Shown piece by piece: positions 1 to 7,619 of a stretch of 64,000 nt of DNA. The stretch comes from Bradyrhizobium symbiodeficiens (lineage in GTDB: Bacteria > Pseudomonadota > Alphaproteobacteria > Rhizobiales > Xanthobacteraceae), in contig NZ_CP029427.2 in the NCBI RefSeq assembly GCF_002266465.3, forward strand, positions 4,466,501 to 4,530,500, in the 5' to 3' direction. Below the pieces are notes generated by a model. The model had not been told where the DNA came from. It saw only the letters and a program-made list of their open reading frames with translations, and made no database searches. Position 1 is the stretch's first letter. Each line of letters opens with the position of its first letter. The translations under genes and the position numbers were made by a program.

Positions 1-77
1 GTGATATGCAGCTCGGCCCGCGCCGGCGTGGCGGCGGCGAGGCAGAGCAACAGCAGGCTCAGAAGCGTGATGCGCAT
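1..77 (-). CDS. Secreted protein, N-terminal fragment
   Basis: The first 25 codons of a minus-strand gene that runs off the left edge of the window. They read as a classical Sec signal peptide: MRIT, a leucine/alanine-rich core, then a TPARA-type cleavage site followed by ELHI. Nothing of the mature protein is visible, so no function can be assigned. The start is the ATG at 77. Export to the periplasm is a confident inference; identity is not. Confidence 0.7.
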   Translation of the reverse strand, partial: MRITLLSLLLLCLAAATPARAELHI

Positions 78-365
78 GGCGGCGTGACGGCGAAGCCTTC
101 AGGAATGGACCGGCCTCGAAGGGAGCCCCAAAAGCCGGCGGCAGGATTTTTAACCGAATAGTCTTTGGTCATACTTGTGTGGGGAATCCGTTAAGCATCC
201 CGAAAAGGCCAAAAATGGGCAGGCTTCGGCCGCATCTCCGGCAATTCTGTCACACCCCCCGGGAATCTGCGGGATTGGCCCGGATTTGCCGGTGCCGGAC
301 GGGTGCCCCGGGCGTCCGAAGTAGCTATAGATGACTGACCACTACGCGGGTTCCGGAGAATCAAG

Positions 366-629
366 ATGAGCAAGTTGACGCTTGTAGCCGCGGTTGCTGC
401 CCTGTCGGCCGCAATCCTAGCCCCTGGCCTCGCGGAGGCGCGGGGACATCACCGGTACCACCGCTCTTACGCCAATCCGCTGCCCTACCCGATCAGCTAT
501 GTGCACAATTACGGCCCCGGCATCACCCCCGGCACATTCGCCTTCTATGATGGCCCGTCGACCAACCACTGCTACCAGAGCGCGGCCGCCTATGTCGGCC
601 AGGACCGCCGCCGGCACCCCTGCTATTGA
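366..629 (+). CDS. Small secreted hypothetical protein
   Basis: An 87-residue protein with a Sec signal peptide (about residues 1-25, ending ...GLAEA) and a mature part rich in His, Tyr and Pro. Two cysteines (about residues 69 and 86) could form a disulfide in the periplasm. A purine-rich stretch (CGGAGAA) lies upstream of the ATG. It belongs to the many small, composition-biased exported proteins of Bradyrhizobium, and I recognise no domain. The 290 bases to its left hold no gene that I can support. Confidence 0.75.
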   Translation: MSKLTLVAAVAALSAAILAPGLAEARGHHRYHRSYANPLPYPISYVHNYGPGITPGTFAFYDGPSTNHCYQSAAAYVGQDRRRHPCY

Positions 630-683
630 GGGGCGCTACCGCGTCCCCGGGGGACGCCGGCACGGTCTCTGCGAGGGTGCCAC

Positions 684-1145
684 TTATTCGGCGGCGCCCG
701 ACAGCAGCAATTGCTTCTCGATCTCGTAGACCGGCAGCTTGACGAGATCCTTGCCGACCTCGCCCCGCAGCGCCTTGCGCATGACGTCGGAGTAATCGGC
801 GCGGATCATGCCGAGCGCGCGCGGTGAGGCCACCATGGTCAGGGCCGTGGTCTCGCCGGAGCTGACGGCGGCATCGAGCCGGCCGGCCAGGCTTCGCAGG
901 AAGGCGCGCTCGGCCTCGTCGTGCCAATCGGTCTGTTCGACCGAGCTGCGGGCGCCGCCGGCCGCGGCGTGCAATCGCCCCGGCGCGTCGCTGCCTTGCG
1001 CGCTGGTCGAGGGATTGGGCTGCTCGTGCACCTCCCTGGTGTGAAGGTTCGGAAACATCTCGTCGCCGAGGTTTTCCAGAATGAGCGCCTTGCGCCCATC
1101 GCACACGACCAGCCAGTCGCCCTTGTCTAGTCTCATCTTGTCCAT
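684..1145 (-). CDS. Host attachment family protein
   Basis: A 153-residue cytosolic protein resembling the host attachment protein family (Pfam Host_attach, related to baeRF/AtsE proteins). It opens with DKGDWLVVCDGRKALIL, the first strand of the RF1-like fold. A middle acidic segment with WHDEAERAFLRSLAGRLD follows, and the C-terminus carries the LTMVASPRALGMIR motif. The family is named from a plant-attachment phenotype in Agrobacterium, but its biochemistry is unclear. I chose the ATG at 1145, preceded by TTGGAGC, over an upstream alternative start because conserved sequence begins there. It stands alone between small secreted genes. Confidence 0.8.
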   Translation of the reverse strand: MDKMRLDKGDWLVVCDGRKALILENLGDEMFPNLHTREVHEQPNPSTSAQGSDAPGRLHAAAGGARSSVEQTDWHDEAERAFLRSLAGRLDAAVSSGETTALTMVASPRALGMIRADYSDVMRKALRGEVGKDLVKLPVYEIEKQLLLSGAAE

Positions 1146-1455
1146 TGCACAGCTCCAAGCAACCTGTGAGCCAGCCCTTCGAATTCGTCGAAGCACCGGC
1201 CACCTGACAAGACTACGAACGATGCATCGACGGCGAATTGCGCAGGATCAAGAACGCATCGGATGTCCTGTGGGACAAGTGCCGCGCAGGCACAGCCTTG
1301 GTCACTCGCTCGAACCTGGGCTACTCGGGCAGGGTTGAGGTCGGCTCTGCGGCGGACCGGCTGAAGATTTGTTCATCAGCATTACATTTCGGTTCCGCCA
1401 CAATTTGATCCGAACAAGTTCGATATCCTGGATCGCGTAAGCAGAGGAAGACATC

Positions 1456-1746
1456 ATGAATCTCAAGATCGGCCTCGTCGCCGCAGCCCTGTCCGGCGCC
1501 ATGTTTGGTGCTTTGGCGGCGTCGCCGGCGGCGTCCGCAATGCCCATCGCGCCCGCACCTGCGACGCCGCAGGCCTCCGGCATCGAGCAGGTCCGCATGG
1601 TCTGCGACGCCTGGGGACGCTGCTTTTGGCGCCCGAACTACTATGGGTATTACGCGCCTCGGCCGTATTACGGCCCCCGGTATTATGCGCCGCGCTATTA
1701 CGGTTACGGTCCACGCTATTATGGCCCGCGCTATCGCCGCTGGTGA
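1456..1746 (+). CDS. Secreted Tyr/Gly/Arg-rich repeat protein
   Basis: A 96-residue exported protein. A signal peptide (about residues 1-28, ending ASAMP) is followed by one short cysteine motif (VCDAWGRCFW, about residues 49-58) and a tail of degenerate YYG/PRYY units (about residues 61-96). The AGAGGAAGACATC leader gives a good ribosome binding site. Low-complexity YYGPR tails of this sort are common in Bradyrhizobium envelope proteins of unknown role. A perfect GC palindrome right after the stop probably terminates transcription. Confidence 0.75.
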   Translation: MNLKIGLVAAALSGAMFGALAASPAASAMPIAPAPATPQASGIEQVRMVCDAWGRCFWRPNYYGYYAPRPYYGPRYYAPRYYGYGPRYYGPRYRRW

Positions 1747-1751
1747 CGTCT

Positions 1752-1775
1752 GAAGGGGCCCCCGGGGGCCCCTTC
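1752..1775 (+). terminator. Perfect 24-base palindrome, probable terminator
   Basis: GAAGGGGCCCCC is followed directly by its exact complement, six bases after the preceding stop codon. The stem is 12 bp, which forces a few central pairs open as the loop. The following bases (GCTGTTGCG) hold no strong T run, so intrinsic termination is likely but not textbook. Confidence 0.55.
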
Positions 1776-1875
1776 GCTGTTGCGAGATACTTCCTTGCAC
1801 GGTCATTGCCGTCTTGGAGCGTCCAAAACTGATCTAGATCAAAGATGAATGCGCCCGCAGCGTCATTCTACCGCG

Positions 1876-2049
1876 ATGGCGGAGTTGATCGTTTTTCGAT
1901 GCCCTCAGACGGGCATGAACGTACAGACGCATCTCGAGAAGCAGGTGAGACAGGAGAGACGGAGCCTTGTATCCTTCGCCTGTCCCGCCTGCACGAGTCT
2001 GCATTTGATTGACCTCACCTCCGGCCAGCCGATGAGCCGGGAACGTTGA
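1876..2049 (+). CDS. Small putative zinc-ribbon protein
   Basis: A 57-residue protein starting MAELIVFRCPQTG, with a second motif FACPACTSLHL about 32 residues on. The spaced C-P...C-P-x-C cysteines suggest a small zinc ribbon, although only three cysteines are visible, so metal binding is uncertain. An in-frame ATG at 1849 would add nine residues; I prefer 1876 because the recognisable pattern starts there. Similar short CP-x-TG proteins are frequent in Bradyrhizobium and are uncharacterised. The function is unknown. Confidence 0.6.
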   Translation: MAELIVFRCPQTGMNVQTHLEKQVRQERRSLVSFACPACTSLHLIDLTSGQPMSRER

Positions 2050-2065
2050 CGGTGACATTGATCCG

Positions 2066-2090
2066 GCGGACGTCATGGCATGATGTCCGC
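2066..2090. promoter_or_regulatory. Near-perfect palindrome upstream of AraC gene
   Basis: Two 12-base arms (GCGGACGTCATG and CATGATGTCCGC) flank a single central G and differ from perfect symmetry at one pair. It lies 17 bases after the stop of the small zinc-ribbon gene and about 105 bases before the AraC start. It could be an operator for the AraC gene or a terminator without a T run. Confidence 0.4.
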
Positions 2091-2195
2091 AATACTACGG
2101 CCTGGAATTCGGTTTACTGACACGCGATGTTTCGCCATTGATGGCGGTGGATCGACGTTCATTTGATTGTCACATTTCGGCAGCCGGCCAGACCC

Positions 2196-3161
2196 ATGTT
2201 GTTCGACGCCCTCGCTCCGTCCTCCGCCCTCCAACTGATCGGCTTTTCCGACATCGATGCGTTTCGGCCGATCGAGACGATGGAAGACGCGAGAAGCATT
2301 CCGCTCGACATCTCGAACTTCGCCGCGGTCCGCGCCGTCGTCGCCCTGCCGGCGTGCCGCATCATCATGATGAGATCGTTCGCGCGCATCCTCGACACCG
2401 CCTACCGGATGCCGGGCGGGATGGTGATCCTGTCCATGACCGACGACCTCCGGGTCAACCTCAATAGCCTGGATCTCGACGCCCGCTATTTCGTGACGCT
2501 CCGCGGCAACGATGAATGCCATTTCGTCGAACCTCAGACCAATCGTCATGCAATGATCATCTTGTCCCCGGCGCTGAGAGACCGGGGCTGGTTCGATCAG
2601 GGCGACGATTTGCGGGCCCATGTCGCGAACCGGCCTGCCCTGCTCCACACGCGGCAGCTCCTGCTCGACATCCTGCGAACCGCGTCAGTGCAGCCGCTCC
2701 TGTTCGAATCCACCGAGGTGGCGGCCCATCTCCAGGAGGGCTTGCTGCTCGCACTCGATGATCTGTTTCGGATCGATTCGATGTCGGATCGGAGCACCTC
2801 GGGCCAGGGCGAGCGCTCGATCAAGCTGGTACAGCGGATCGACGATTACGTCGCGGCCTACCCCACAGCCCCGATCTACACGGCCGATCTCGCCGGTGAG
2901 TTCGGCGTCTCGATCCGGACGCTCGGCGGCGCGGTCAGCAAGGTGCGTGGCATGAGCCTGCACCAGTACATTCGCCTCAAGAGGCTGTGGGCGACCCGCG
3001 CCCGCCTGCTCAAGGGCGGCGGCGCCACCGTGGCCACGTGCGCGCGCGCGCAGGGCTTCCATCATCTGGGCGAATTCGCCGCAGCCTACCGCGCGACGTT
3101 CCACGAGGCGCCCTCCGATACTCTGGCGCGGGGACGGCAAGGCGGCGTCCCGTCACGCTGA
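2196..3161 (+). CDS. AraC-family transcriptional regulator
   Basis: A 321-residue cytosolic DNA-binding protein. The C-terminal ~100 residues carry the AraC double helix-turn-helix: YTADLAGEFGVSIRTLGGAV is the first HTH and the ATCARAQGFHHLGEFAAAYR stretch the second, with the typical GFxxLGxFAxxYRxxFxxAPS signature. The N-terminal ~200 residues match no effector domain that I recognise. I chose the ATG at 2196; an in-frame TTG at 2163 is a weaker alternative, and neither has a clear ribosome binding site. A palindrome upstream (2066-2090) could be its operator. The target genes cannot be read from the neighbourhood. Confidence 0.85.
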   Translation: MLFDALAPSSALQLIGFSDIDAFRPIETMEDARSIPLDISNFAAVRAVVALPACRIIMMRSFARILDTAYRMPGGMVILSMTDDLRVNLNSLDLDARYFVTLRGNDECHFVEPQTNRHAMIILSPALRDRGWFDQGDDLRAHVANRPALLHTRQLLLDILRTASVQPLLFESTEVAAHLQEGLLLALDDLFRIDSMSDRSTSGQGERSIKLVQRIDDYVAAYPTAPIYTADLAGEFGVSIRTLGGAVSKVRGMSLHQYIRLKRLWATRARLLKGGGATVATCARAQGFHHLGEFAAAYRATFHEAPSDTLARGRQGGVPSR

Positions 3162-3193
3162 CTGACGGACATCCTGCACATCAAAGCGGCCAG

Positions 3194-3218
3194 GGAACCG
3201 GTTCCCTCAAACCGCGTT
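3194..3218 (+). promoter_or_regulatory. EcfG-type (general stress sigma) promoter
   Basis: GGAAC at 3194-3198 and CGTT at 3215-3218 are separated by 16 bases. This fits the alphaproteobacterial EcfG consensus (GGAAC, 16-17 bases, CGTT) known from Bradyrhizobium. Transcription would start near 3225, ahead of a terminator-like hairpin (3268-3293) and the small gene at 3318. The match is exact at all nine consensus bases; use in the cell is inferred. Confidence 0.6.
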
Positions 3219-3267
3219 ACCCGTCAGAGTAGTGCGCCGCCGGCCCGCCCGGAGCGCATGGAGGCAC

Positions 3268-3293
3268 CCCCGCGCGACCGCCGCGCGGGGTTT
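3268..3293 (+). terminator. GC-rich hairpin, terminator or attenuator
   Basis: A 9-bp stem CCCCGCGCG / CGCGCGGGG with a five-base loop is followed by TTT. It may end the AraC transcript, or act on the transcript from the EcfG-type promoter at 3194-3218, giving a short RNA of about 70 bases or attenuating the gene at 3318. The T run is short. Confidence 0.5.
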
Positions 3294-3317
3294 GCATGCA
3301 GTGGTTCAGGGAAACGA

Positions 3318-3470
3318 ATGTCCATCAACCGTAACGTACTGTTTCTGATTATCGGCGCTCTGGTCGTCACCGCAGGCGCGCTTGGCTACAATCTCTACCA
3401 GGAGAAGAAGCAGCCGGACGGACTGCAGATCAACGTCGGACCGAACGGACTGAAGATCCAGGGCAAATAG
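3318..3470 (+). CDS. Small single-pass membrane protein
   Basis: A 50-residue protein: MSINRN, one hydrophobic helix (about residues 7-24), then a charged QEKKQPDGLQINVGPNGLKIQGK tail read as periplasmic or cytosolic. The ATG at 3318 is preceded by CAGGGAAACGA, a fair ribosome binding site, so I use it rather than the in-frame ATG 60 bases upstream, which lies before the hairpin. The EcfG-type promoter about 100 bases upstream suggests general stress induction. No known domain; similar short proteins are conserved in Bradyrhizobium. Confidence 0.7.
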   Translation: MSINRNVLFLIIGALVVTAGALGYNLYQEKKQPDGLQINVGPNGLKIQGK

Positions 3471-3639
3471 ACGGGGGCTCCAGGCAGTTCAGCTCGAAAC
3501 GAGGAAGCTCTCGTATCGAGTGCGATGGCCCATTTTGGCAATCCAATGAATTGGCGTGCCATTCAGAATAACAACGCGAATTCTCATGCCGTTGAAATTT
3601 TGCTGTAAGGCCGGCAAGGCAAGGGACGCGGGTGCTAAC

Positions 3640-4533
3640 CTAGACAGCCGACCATCTGGCGGAATCGGCGACAAGGAAATCGGCGAAGGTCCTTGCGGAG
3701 GGTTTCGCACCTCTGCCGTCCGGAAACACGGCGTGCAGTTCGACCGAACCCATATCCCAGTCGGCTAACACCCGAACGAGAGAGCCGTTCTCGATCTCGC
3801 CTCTGCAACCGACGCTTGCCATCGAGGTCAGGCCGAGGCCCGCAACTGCTGCTGCTGTCGCGACTTCATTGACGGTCGCCGTCAGTCGGCCACCCACTCG
3901 CACCGACGTCACCTTGCCGTTCTTGCGGAACGTCCAGGCGGGGCCGAGGCGCGACGGTCCCACGATGACGGAATGTGCCGCGAGGTTGGCCGGCGTCTGG
4001 GGGACGCCGAACCGTTCGAGATAGGCCGGCGAAGCGACGATCACGCGTGGCCATGCCGCGATACGACGCGCCACGGCCGTCGAGTCCGGAAGCGACCCAA
4101 ATCTCAGCCCGATATCGATGCTTTCACTCACGAAGTTCTGCCGCATGTCGTCGGCCACGAGTTCAACCCGCAGCGCCCGATGCTGGTCCATGAAAGTTGG
4201 AAGGCGCGGCGCGATCTCCCGGATCGCGAAGGTGGATGAAAGGCCGACGCGTAAAACGCCGCGCAATTCGCCGGTCCCGCGCACCGCGTATTCGGCTTCG
4301 TCGAGCGCGCTGAGGATCGGTTCGACCCGTGCCAGAAAGTGGGCGCCGGCCTCGGTCAGGGTGACGGCGCGCGTCGTGCGTGTGAACAGAGCAACGCCCA
4401 CCTTGCGCTCGAGGGCCGCGACCATGCGGGACACCGTCGGCTGCGGGATATTCAATTCGCGGCCTCCGGCCGAGAAGCTCCCCCGCCGGGCGACGCGAAC
4501 GAACAGACGCAACGACGAGAGGTGATCATTCAT
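3640..4533 (-). CDS. LysR-family transcriptional regulator
   Basis: A 297-residue regulator. The N-terminal winged HTH (residues 1-60, with LRLFVRVARRGSFSAGGREL and PQPTVSRMVAALE) is followed by a LysR substrate-binding domain (about residues 90-295). It starts at the ATG at 4533, 108 bases from a divergent peroxiredoxin-like gene, the usual arrangement of a LysR protein with its target. A dyad (4528-4546) overlaps its own start codon, consistent with autoregulation. A redox signal is plausible from the neighbour but unproven. Confidence 0.88.
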   Translation of the reverse strand: MNDHLSSLRLFVRVARRGSFSAGGRELNIPQPTVSRMVAALERKVGVALFTRTTRAVTLTEAGAHFLARVEPILSALDEAEYAVRGTGELRGVLRVGLSSTFAIREIAPRLPTFMDQHRALRVELVADDMRQNFVSESIDIGLRFGSLPDSTAVARRIAAWPRVIVASPAYLERFGVPQTPANLAAHSVIVGPSRLGPAWTFRKNGKVTSVRVGGRLTATVNEVATAAAVAGLGLTSMASVGCRGEIENGSLVRVLADWDMGSVELHAVFPDGRGAKPSARTFADFLVADSARWSAV

Positions 4534-4546
4534 GGCTATTATGAAT
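4528..4546. promoter_or_regulatory. Candidate LysR operator over the lysR start
   Basis: ATTCAT and ATGAAT are exact inverted repeats seven bases apart, giving the T-N11-A architecture typical of LysR boxes. The left arm covers the regulator's own start codon. A wider pair, ATGGCT (4532-4537) and AGCCAT (4554-4559), overlaps it. Binding here would repress the regulator and could activate the divergent gene at 4642. Confidence 0.45.
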
Positions 4547-4641
4547 AACTCAAAGCCATATTCTTCGTCTACCGCCTTCGAATTGAATAGATCACTTTCC
4601 CGGTCACCGGACGCAAATGCGTCGCAACCGAGGAAAAAGCG

Positions 4642-5307
4642 ATGTCCCTTCAAGACAAATTGGATGCCCTCAAGACAAAATTCGAAACCGAAATGGCTCC
4701 GCCTGATGTCGTGGCGGTCATGCACCGCGTCACCGACGAACTGATCGCCTCGGGTCAGGCTGGCCGTGCTCTACACGCGGGCGACCTCGCCCCGGTGTTT
4801 GCGCTGCCCGATCCGGACGGCAAGCTCGTGTCTTCGCAAGACTTGCTGGCCAGAGGTCCGCTCGTCCTGACATTCTATCGCGGCGCCTGGTGCCCGTTCT
4901 GCAATCTCGATCTCCAGGCGCTCGAGGAGGTTCGGCCTGACATCGAAGCGCGCGGTGCGCTGCTCATGGCCGTGTCCCAACAGACGGCCGCCAACAGTCG
5001 CAAGTCTCAGCGCAACAACCGGCTCGGATTCCCCATTGTCGGCGACAAGGGCGGCGAACTGGCCGCGAAATTCGGGATCCGCTGGCACCTGCCCGAAGAC
5101 CTGCAGGCGATCCACAAGCAGCTCGGCGCCGACCTCGTCGCCTTCAATGGTGAGGATAGTTGGACGCTGCCGATGCCGGCGCGATACGTGATCGGGCAGG
5201 ACGGTGTCATCGCCTATGCGGAAATCAATCCGGACTATACGCGCCGGCCGGAGCCTTCGGACGTGTTACCCGTCCTCGATGAACTGAAGCGTTCGGGCGC
5301 GACTTGA
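4642..5307 (+). CDS. Peroxiredoxin-like (AhpC/TSA) protein
   Basis: A 221-residue thioredoxin-fold protein. After an N-terminal helical extension (about residues 1-50), the AhpC/TSA domain begins with APVFALPDPDGKLVSSQDLL. It carries FYRGAWCPFCNLDLQALEEV, a CxxC motif at about residues 81-84 in place of the single peroxidatic-cysteine motif of classical Prx. The family is assigned as thiol peroxidase or oxidoreductase, probably removing peroxide in the cytosol, since no signal peptide is seen. GAGGAAAAAGCG precedes the ATG. Divergent from a LysR regulator that probably controls it. The exact substrate is unknown. Confidence 0.82.
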   Translation: MSLQDKLDALKTKFETEMAPPDVVAVMHRVTDELIASGQAGRALHAGDLAPVFALPDPDGKLVSSQDLLARGPLVLTFYRGAWCPFCNLDLQALEEVRPDIEARGALLMAVSQQTAANSRKSQRNNRLGFPIVGDKGGELAAKFGIRWHLPEDLQAIHKQLGADLVAFNGEDSWTLPMPARYVIGQDGVIAYAEINPDYTRRPEPSDVLPVLDELKRSGAT

Positions 5308-5507
5308 CGCGGCATTCTCATTCTCGAACCTCAATCGAGGAACGAGTTGTATCTCCGGCTCTGCAGCAGATGGCATCCCCAGGCGAATACGACCGATCCT
5401 TTCACGCGAAGCGGCCGGCGCCTGGGGCATCAAGAAGACCCGTTCATGTCAAGAACTGCCTTGAGTTGCAACCCTGGGTCGAGAAGCTCGAGACTCTCGT
5501 ACCGAAA

Positions 5508-5584
5508 TGGCGCGCTCGGAGAGATTCGAACTCCCGACCCTCGGAATCGAAATCCGATGCTCTATCCAGCTGAGCTACGAGCGC
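5508..5584 (-). tRNA. tRNA-Arg (anticodon TCG)
   Basis: Read on the minus strand it folds as a complete cloverleaf. The acceptor stem GCGCTCG pairs with CGAGCGC; the D arm is GCTC/GAGC; the anticodon arm TCGGA/TCCGA has loop TTTCGAT, giving anticodon TCG for CGA codons. The T arm carries TTCGAAT, the discriminator is G and CCA is encoded. No integrase or direct repeat of its 3' end is visible nearby. The 200 bases between it and the peroxiredoxin gene hold no gene that I can support. Confidence 0.95.
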
Positions 5585-5695
5585 CCTGGCCCGGGGTACC
5601 GGGCCGCAAACCGAGACTTGCCGGACCGGCGGCTGACAAGCCAGCACACCGGACGGCGGTTCGGATGGGTTCGAATTAGCAGAGAGACCGACCAA

Positions 5696-5728
5696 TAAAA
5701 AGCCCTCCCCGCTCGGTTTCGAGGCGGG
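5696..5728 (-). terminator. Intrinsic terminator of the 5741-6283 gene
   Basis: On the minus strand CCCG-C-CTCG pairs with CGAG-CGGG around an AAAC loop with one bulged C, and the hairpin is followed by GAGGGCTTTTTATT. It lies 12 bases past the stop codon of the membrane-anchored protein and before the tRNA. Confidence 0.65.
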
Positions 5729-5740
5729 TCGGAGATGCTC

Positions 5741-6283
5741 TCACCAGGTCGTGTCGAAGAGCCCGAAATGAGGCTGCTGGGCGACCAGCATCATCGGTCG
5801 CCCCTGCTGCGGTGCCGGACGCGTCCTGGCGACTTTGCGCTTGGGCTGCGCCTGGACCGGAGAAGCCTGAGTGGAAACGCGCCCTTGGGATGTCTGAGCC
5901 TGAGCGGCCTGCGGCTTGGCTTCGGGCTTCCCCGTTGCGGCGGTATCCGTCCTCAGCGGCGGCGTGAACTGGGCGAACGTGTCGCGCACCCGCGCCTTGG
6001 CCGATATTTCGGCAAGCGCCGCCGACGTGCTGTCTTGCACCGGCGGTTGGGGTGAAACGACAGCGGCGGTCTTCACCGCTGGCGCGGCGATCGTCGGCTG
6101 GCTGGTGTCGAGGACGACGCGCTCAGGCAGGTGCCGATCGGACCGGATTCGGATCAGGGGCTGATCGTTGCTTGCGGTCGCAACGGCCTGCGCCACGGGC
6201 GCCGCCGGGTAAACGAAATTCGCCGCGAACAGCAGTGCGAGCAGGGCTCCACCAACAAAGACGAAATACCGAAAGATGGGCAT
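5741..6283 (-). CDS. Membrane-anchored Pro/Ala-rich hypothetical protein
   Basis: A 180-residue protein with one N-terminal hydrophobic helix (about residues 5-30) that acts as signal anchor or signal peptide. The rest is low complexity, rich in Ala, Gln, Pro, Thr and Lys, ending with PHFGLFDTTW. A basic stretch KRKVARTRP sits near the end. The tail is predicted to lie in the periplasm. No domain is recognisable. Followed by an intrinsic terminator. Confidence 0.65.
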   Translation of the reverse strand: MPIFRYFVFVGGALLALLFAANFVYPAAPVAQAVATASNDQPLIRIRSDRHLPERVVLDTSQPTIAAPAVKTAAVVSPQPPVQDSTSAALAEISAKARVRDTFAQFTPPLRTDTAATGKPEAKPQAAQAQTSQGRVSTQASPVQAQPKRKVARTRPAPQQGRPMMLVAQQPHFGLFDTTW

Positions 6284-6424
6284 CTGCCGCGCTCCGCCCC
6301 CCGCATCCGCGCGTGGGCTCTACGCCTCAACAGGCGATCTGCTAATTGGTTCCTGGCCCAGCCGTTCGGTTCAAATGGCGACGCGAGGTTTTTTAGCCAA
6401 GGACCAAAGAGGGTAACTTTTCCG

Positions 6425-7027
6425 CTACCGGAACGTGCCACCGTATGCGCGGCGTGCGGCAACCAGCGAACATTTTGCCTGATCGGCGTTCACGTTGACG
6501 AAGCCGACGGGGACACGCGCAAAGGTCTTGCGGCTCTTCATGCTGACTGGATCCGCCAGCACACGGCTGCGGTCGGTGAGATGACTGCCGTCGCGCCGCG
6601 CAAAGGCGCAGACGATCTCGACATCTTTTACGGCATAGTCATTGTCGTTTCGCAGCGTGAACGTCACCAGGGCTCTCGAGCCAAGGCCTCCGCGGCGCCA
6701 GGTCTGCGATGAAATCCTGAGACGACCGAGTTCTGCCACGGCAGGTGACCTGGCCGCTGCCTGGGCTTCCGAAACCGGCGACACCGCTGCGGCCGCATCG
6801 GCTGAAGGAGCTGCCTCGACGGCCGCCAACTCCGCCTTCGCGGGCTCAGCACTATTGCCCTTGGACAGGGGCAGCAGCATCCAGGCGCCGCAGCCGACGA
6901 TGATGGCCGCCAGCAACCAAAGAAGGCTGCGTCCAAACGAGACGCTCGCGATCGTTATGATCCGCGCCAGTCGCTCGCCGGTCCCGGCGAAGCGCCCTAA
7001 TCCGATCCGGTCGAGCCTGGCGTTCAT
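6425..7027 (-). CDS. Membrane-anchored protein with beta-sandwich-like domain
   Basis: A 200-residue protein. Residues ~33-53 form one membrane helix (LLWLLAAIIVGCGAWMLLPL). An Ala/Ser/Pro-rich linker (about 60-100) follows, then a conserved C-terminal domain with VTFTLRNDNDYAVKDVEIVC. This resembles the FxLyD-like domains that sit outside the membrane and present a 'novel interaction with neighbours' pattern of strands. Two cysteines (CAF and CSL) could pair. The role is unknown. It and the preceding minus-strand gene share orientation but lie 140 bases apart. Confidence 0.6.
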   Translation of the reverse strand: MNARLDRIGLGRFAGTGERLARIITIASVSFGRSLLWLLAAIIVGCGAWMLLPLSKGNSAEPAKAELAAVEAAPSADAAAAVSPVSEAQAAARSPAVAELGRLRISSQTWRRGGLGSRALVTFTLRNDNDYAVKDVEIVCAFARRDGSHLTDRSRVLADPVSMKSRKTFARVPVGFVNVNADQAKCSLVAARRAYGGTFR

Positions 7028-7205
7028 GGTTGCATCACCGATCGCGGCCGAAGCTCGTCAACGACGGAGTACCCACGGCCTTACCTTAATCCGGAAGACG
7101 ACCTAAGGTTCCCGCGTAGTCGCGAATCGGCAAGGACGGTGGCGATCACCGCCTGCGGCCGCTAACATGCGCTGCAACATCGAAGGCCCGTCGGGAGAAA
7201 CTGAA

Positions 7206-7589
7206 ATGCCAGTCGTCACTTGGGATCACGTCCATCTGCGCAGCCCCGATCCGGAGGCCACGGCGGCCTGGCTACGCGATATCCTCGGTGGCGAGATCGT
7301 TGGTGCGCCGGGGCGGATCGAGGTAAACCTTGGCGGTGCCAGGATCTTCATCGCGCCGCTCGAGGGCGACAACGCCGTCAACCCGCCGCCGCCGCACCCG
7401 CATCAGGGGCTCGACCATTTCGGCCTGGCGGTGAAGGACATCGATGCCGTTGCAGCCGAGATCAAGGCCAAGGGCGTCACCTTCACGCGCGAACCGACCA
7501 CGATCCGGCCCGGCGTGCGCATCTGCTTCATCCGCGGCCCCGAAGGCATCTCCATCGAGCTGCTCGAGCGCGACAAGAAATATACCTGA
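7206..7589 (+). CDS. VOC/glyoxalase-family protein
   Basis: A 127-residue single vicinal-oxygen-chelate domain. The first beta-alpha-beta unit opens with WDHVHLRSPDPEATAAWLRD and the second with GLDHFGLAVKDIDAVAAEI; the end motif is GPEGISIELLER. The histidines in DHVH and DHFG and the glutamate in SIELLE match positions that bind metal in the family. The substrate is not readable, and lyases, dioxygenases and resistance proteins share this fold. I chose the ATG at 7206 because the fold starts there. It stands alone. Confidence 0.8.
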   Translation: MPVVTWDHVHLRSPDPEATAAWLRDILGGEIVGAPGRIEVNLGGARIFIAPLEGDNAVNPPPPHPHQGLDHFGLAVKDIDAVAAEIKAKGVTFTREPTTIRPGVRICFIRGPEGISIELLERDKKYT

Positions 7590-7619
7590 ACCGGCGCAAG
7601 CCCACCGGACGATGCGCGG

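Noticed and set aside
5508..5584. tRNA-Arg as an integration (att) site
   Set aside because: No integrase, no direct repeat of the tRNA 3' end and no foreign-looking block on either side.
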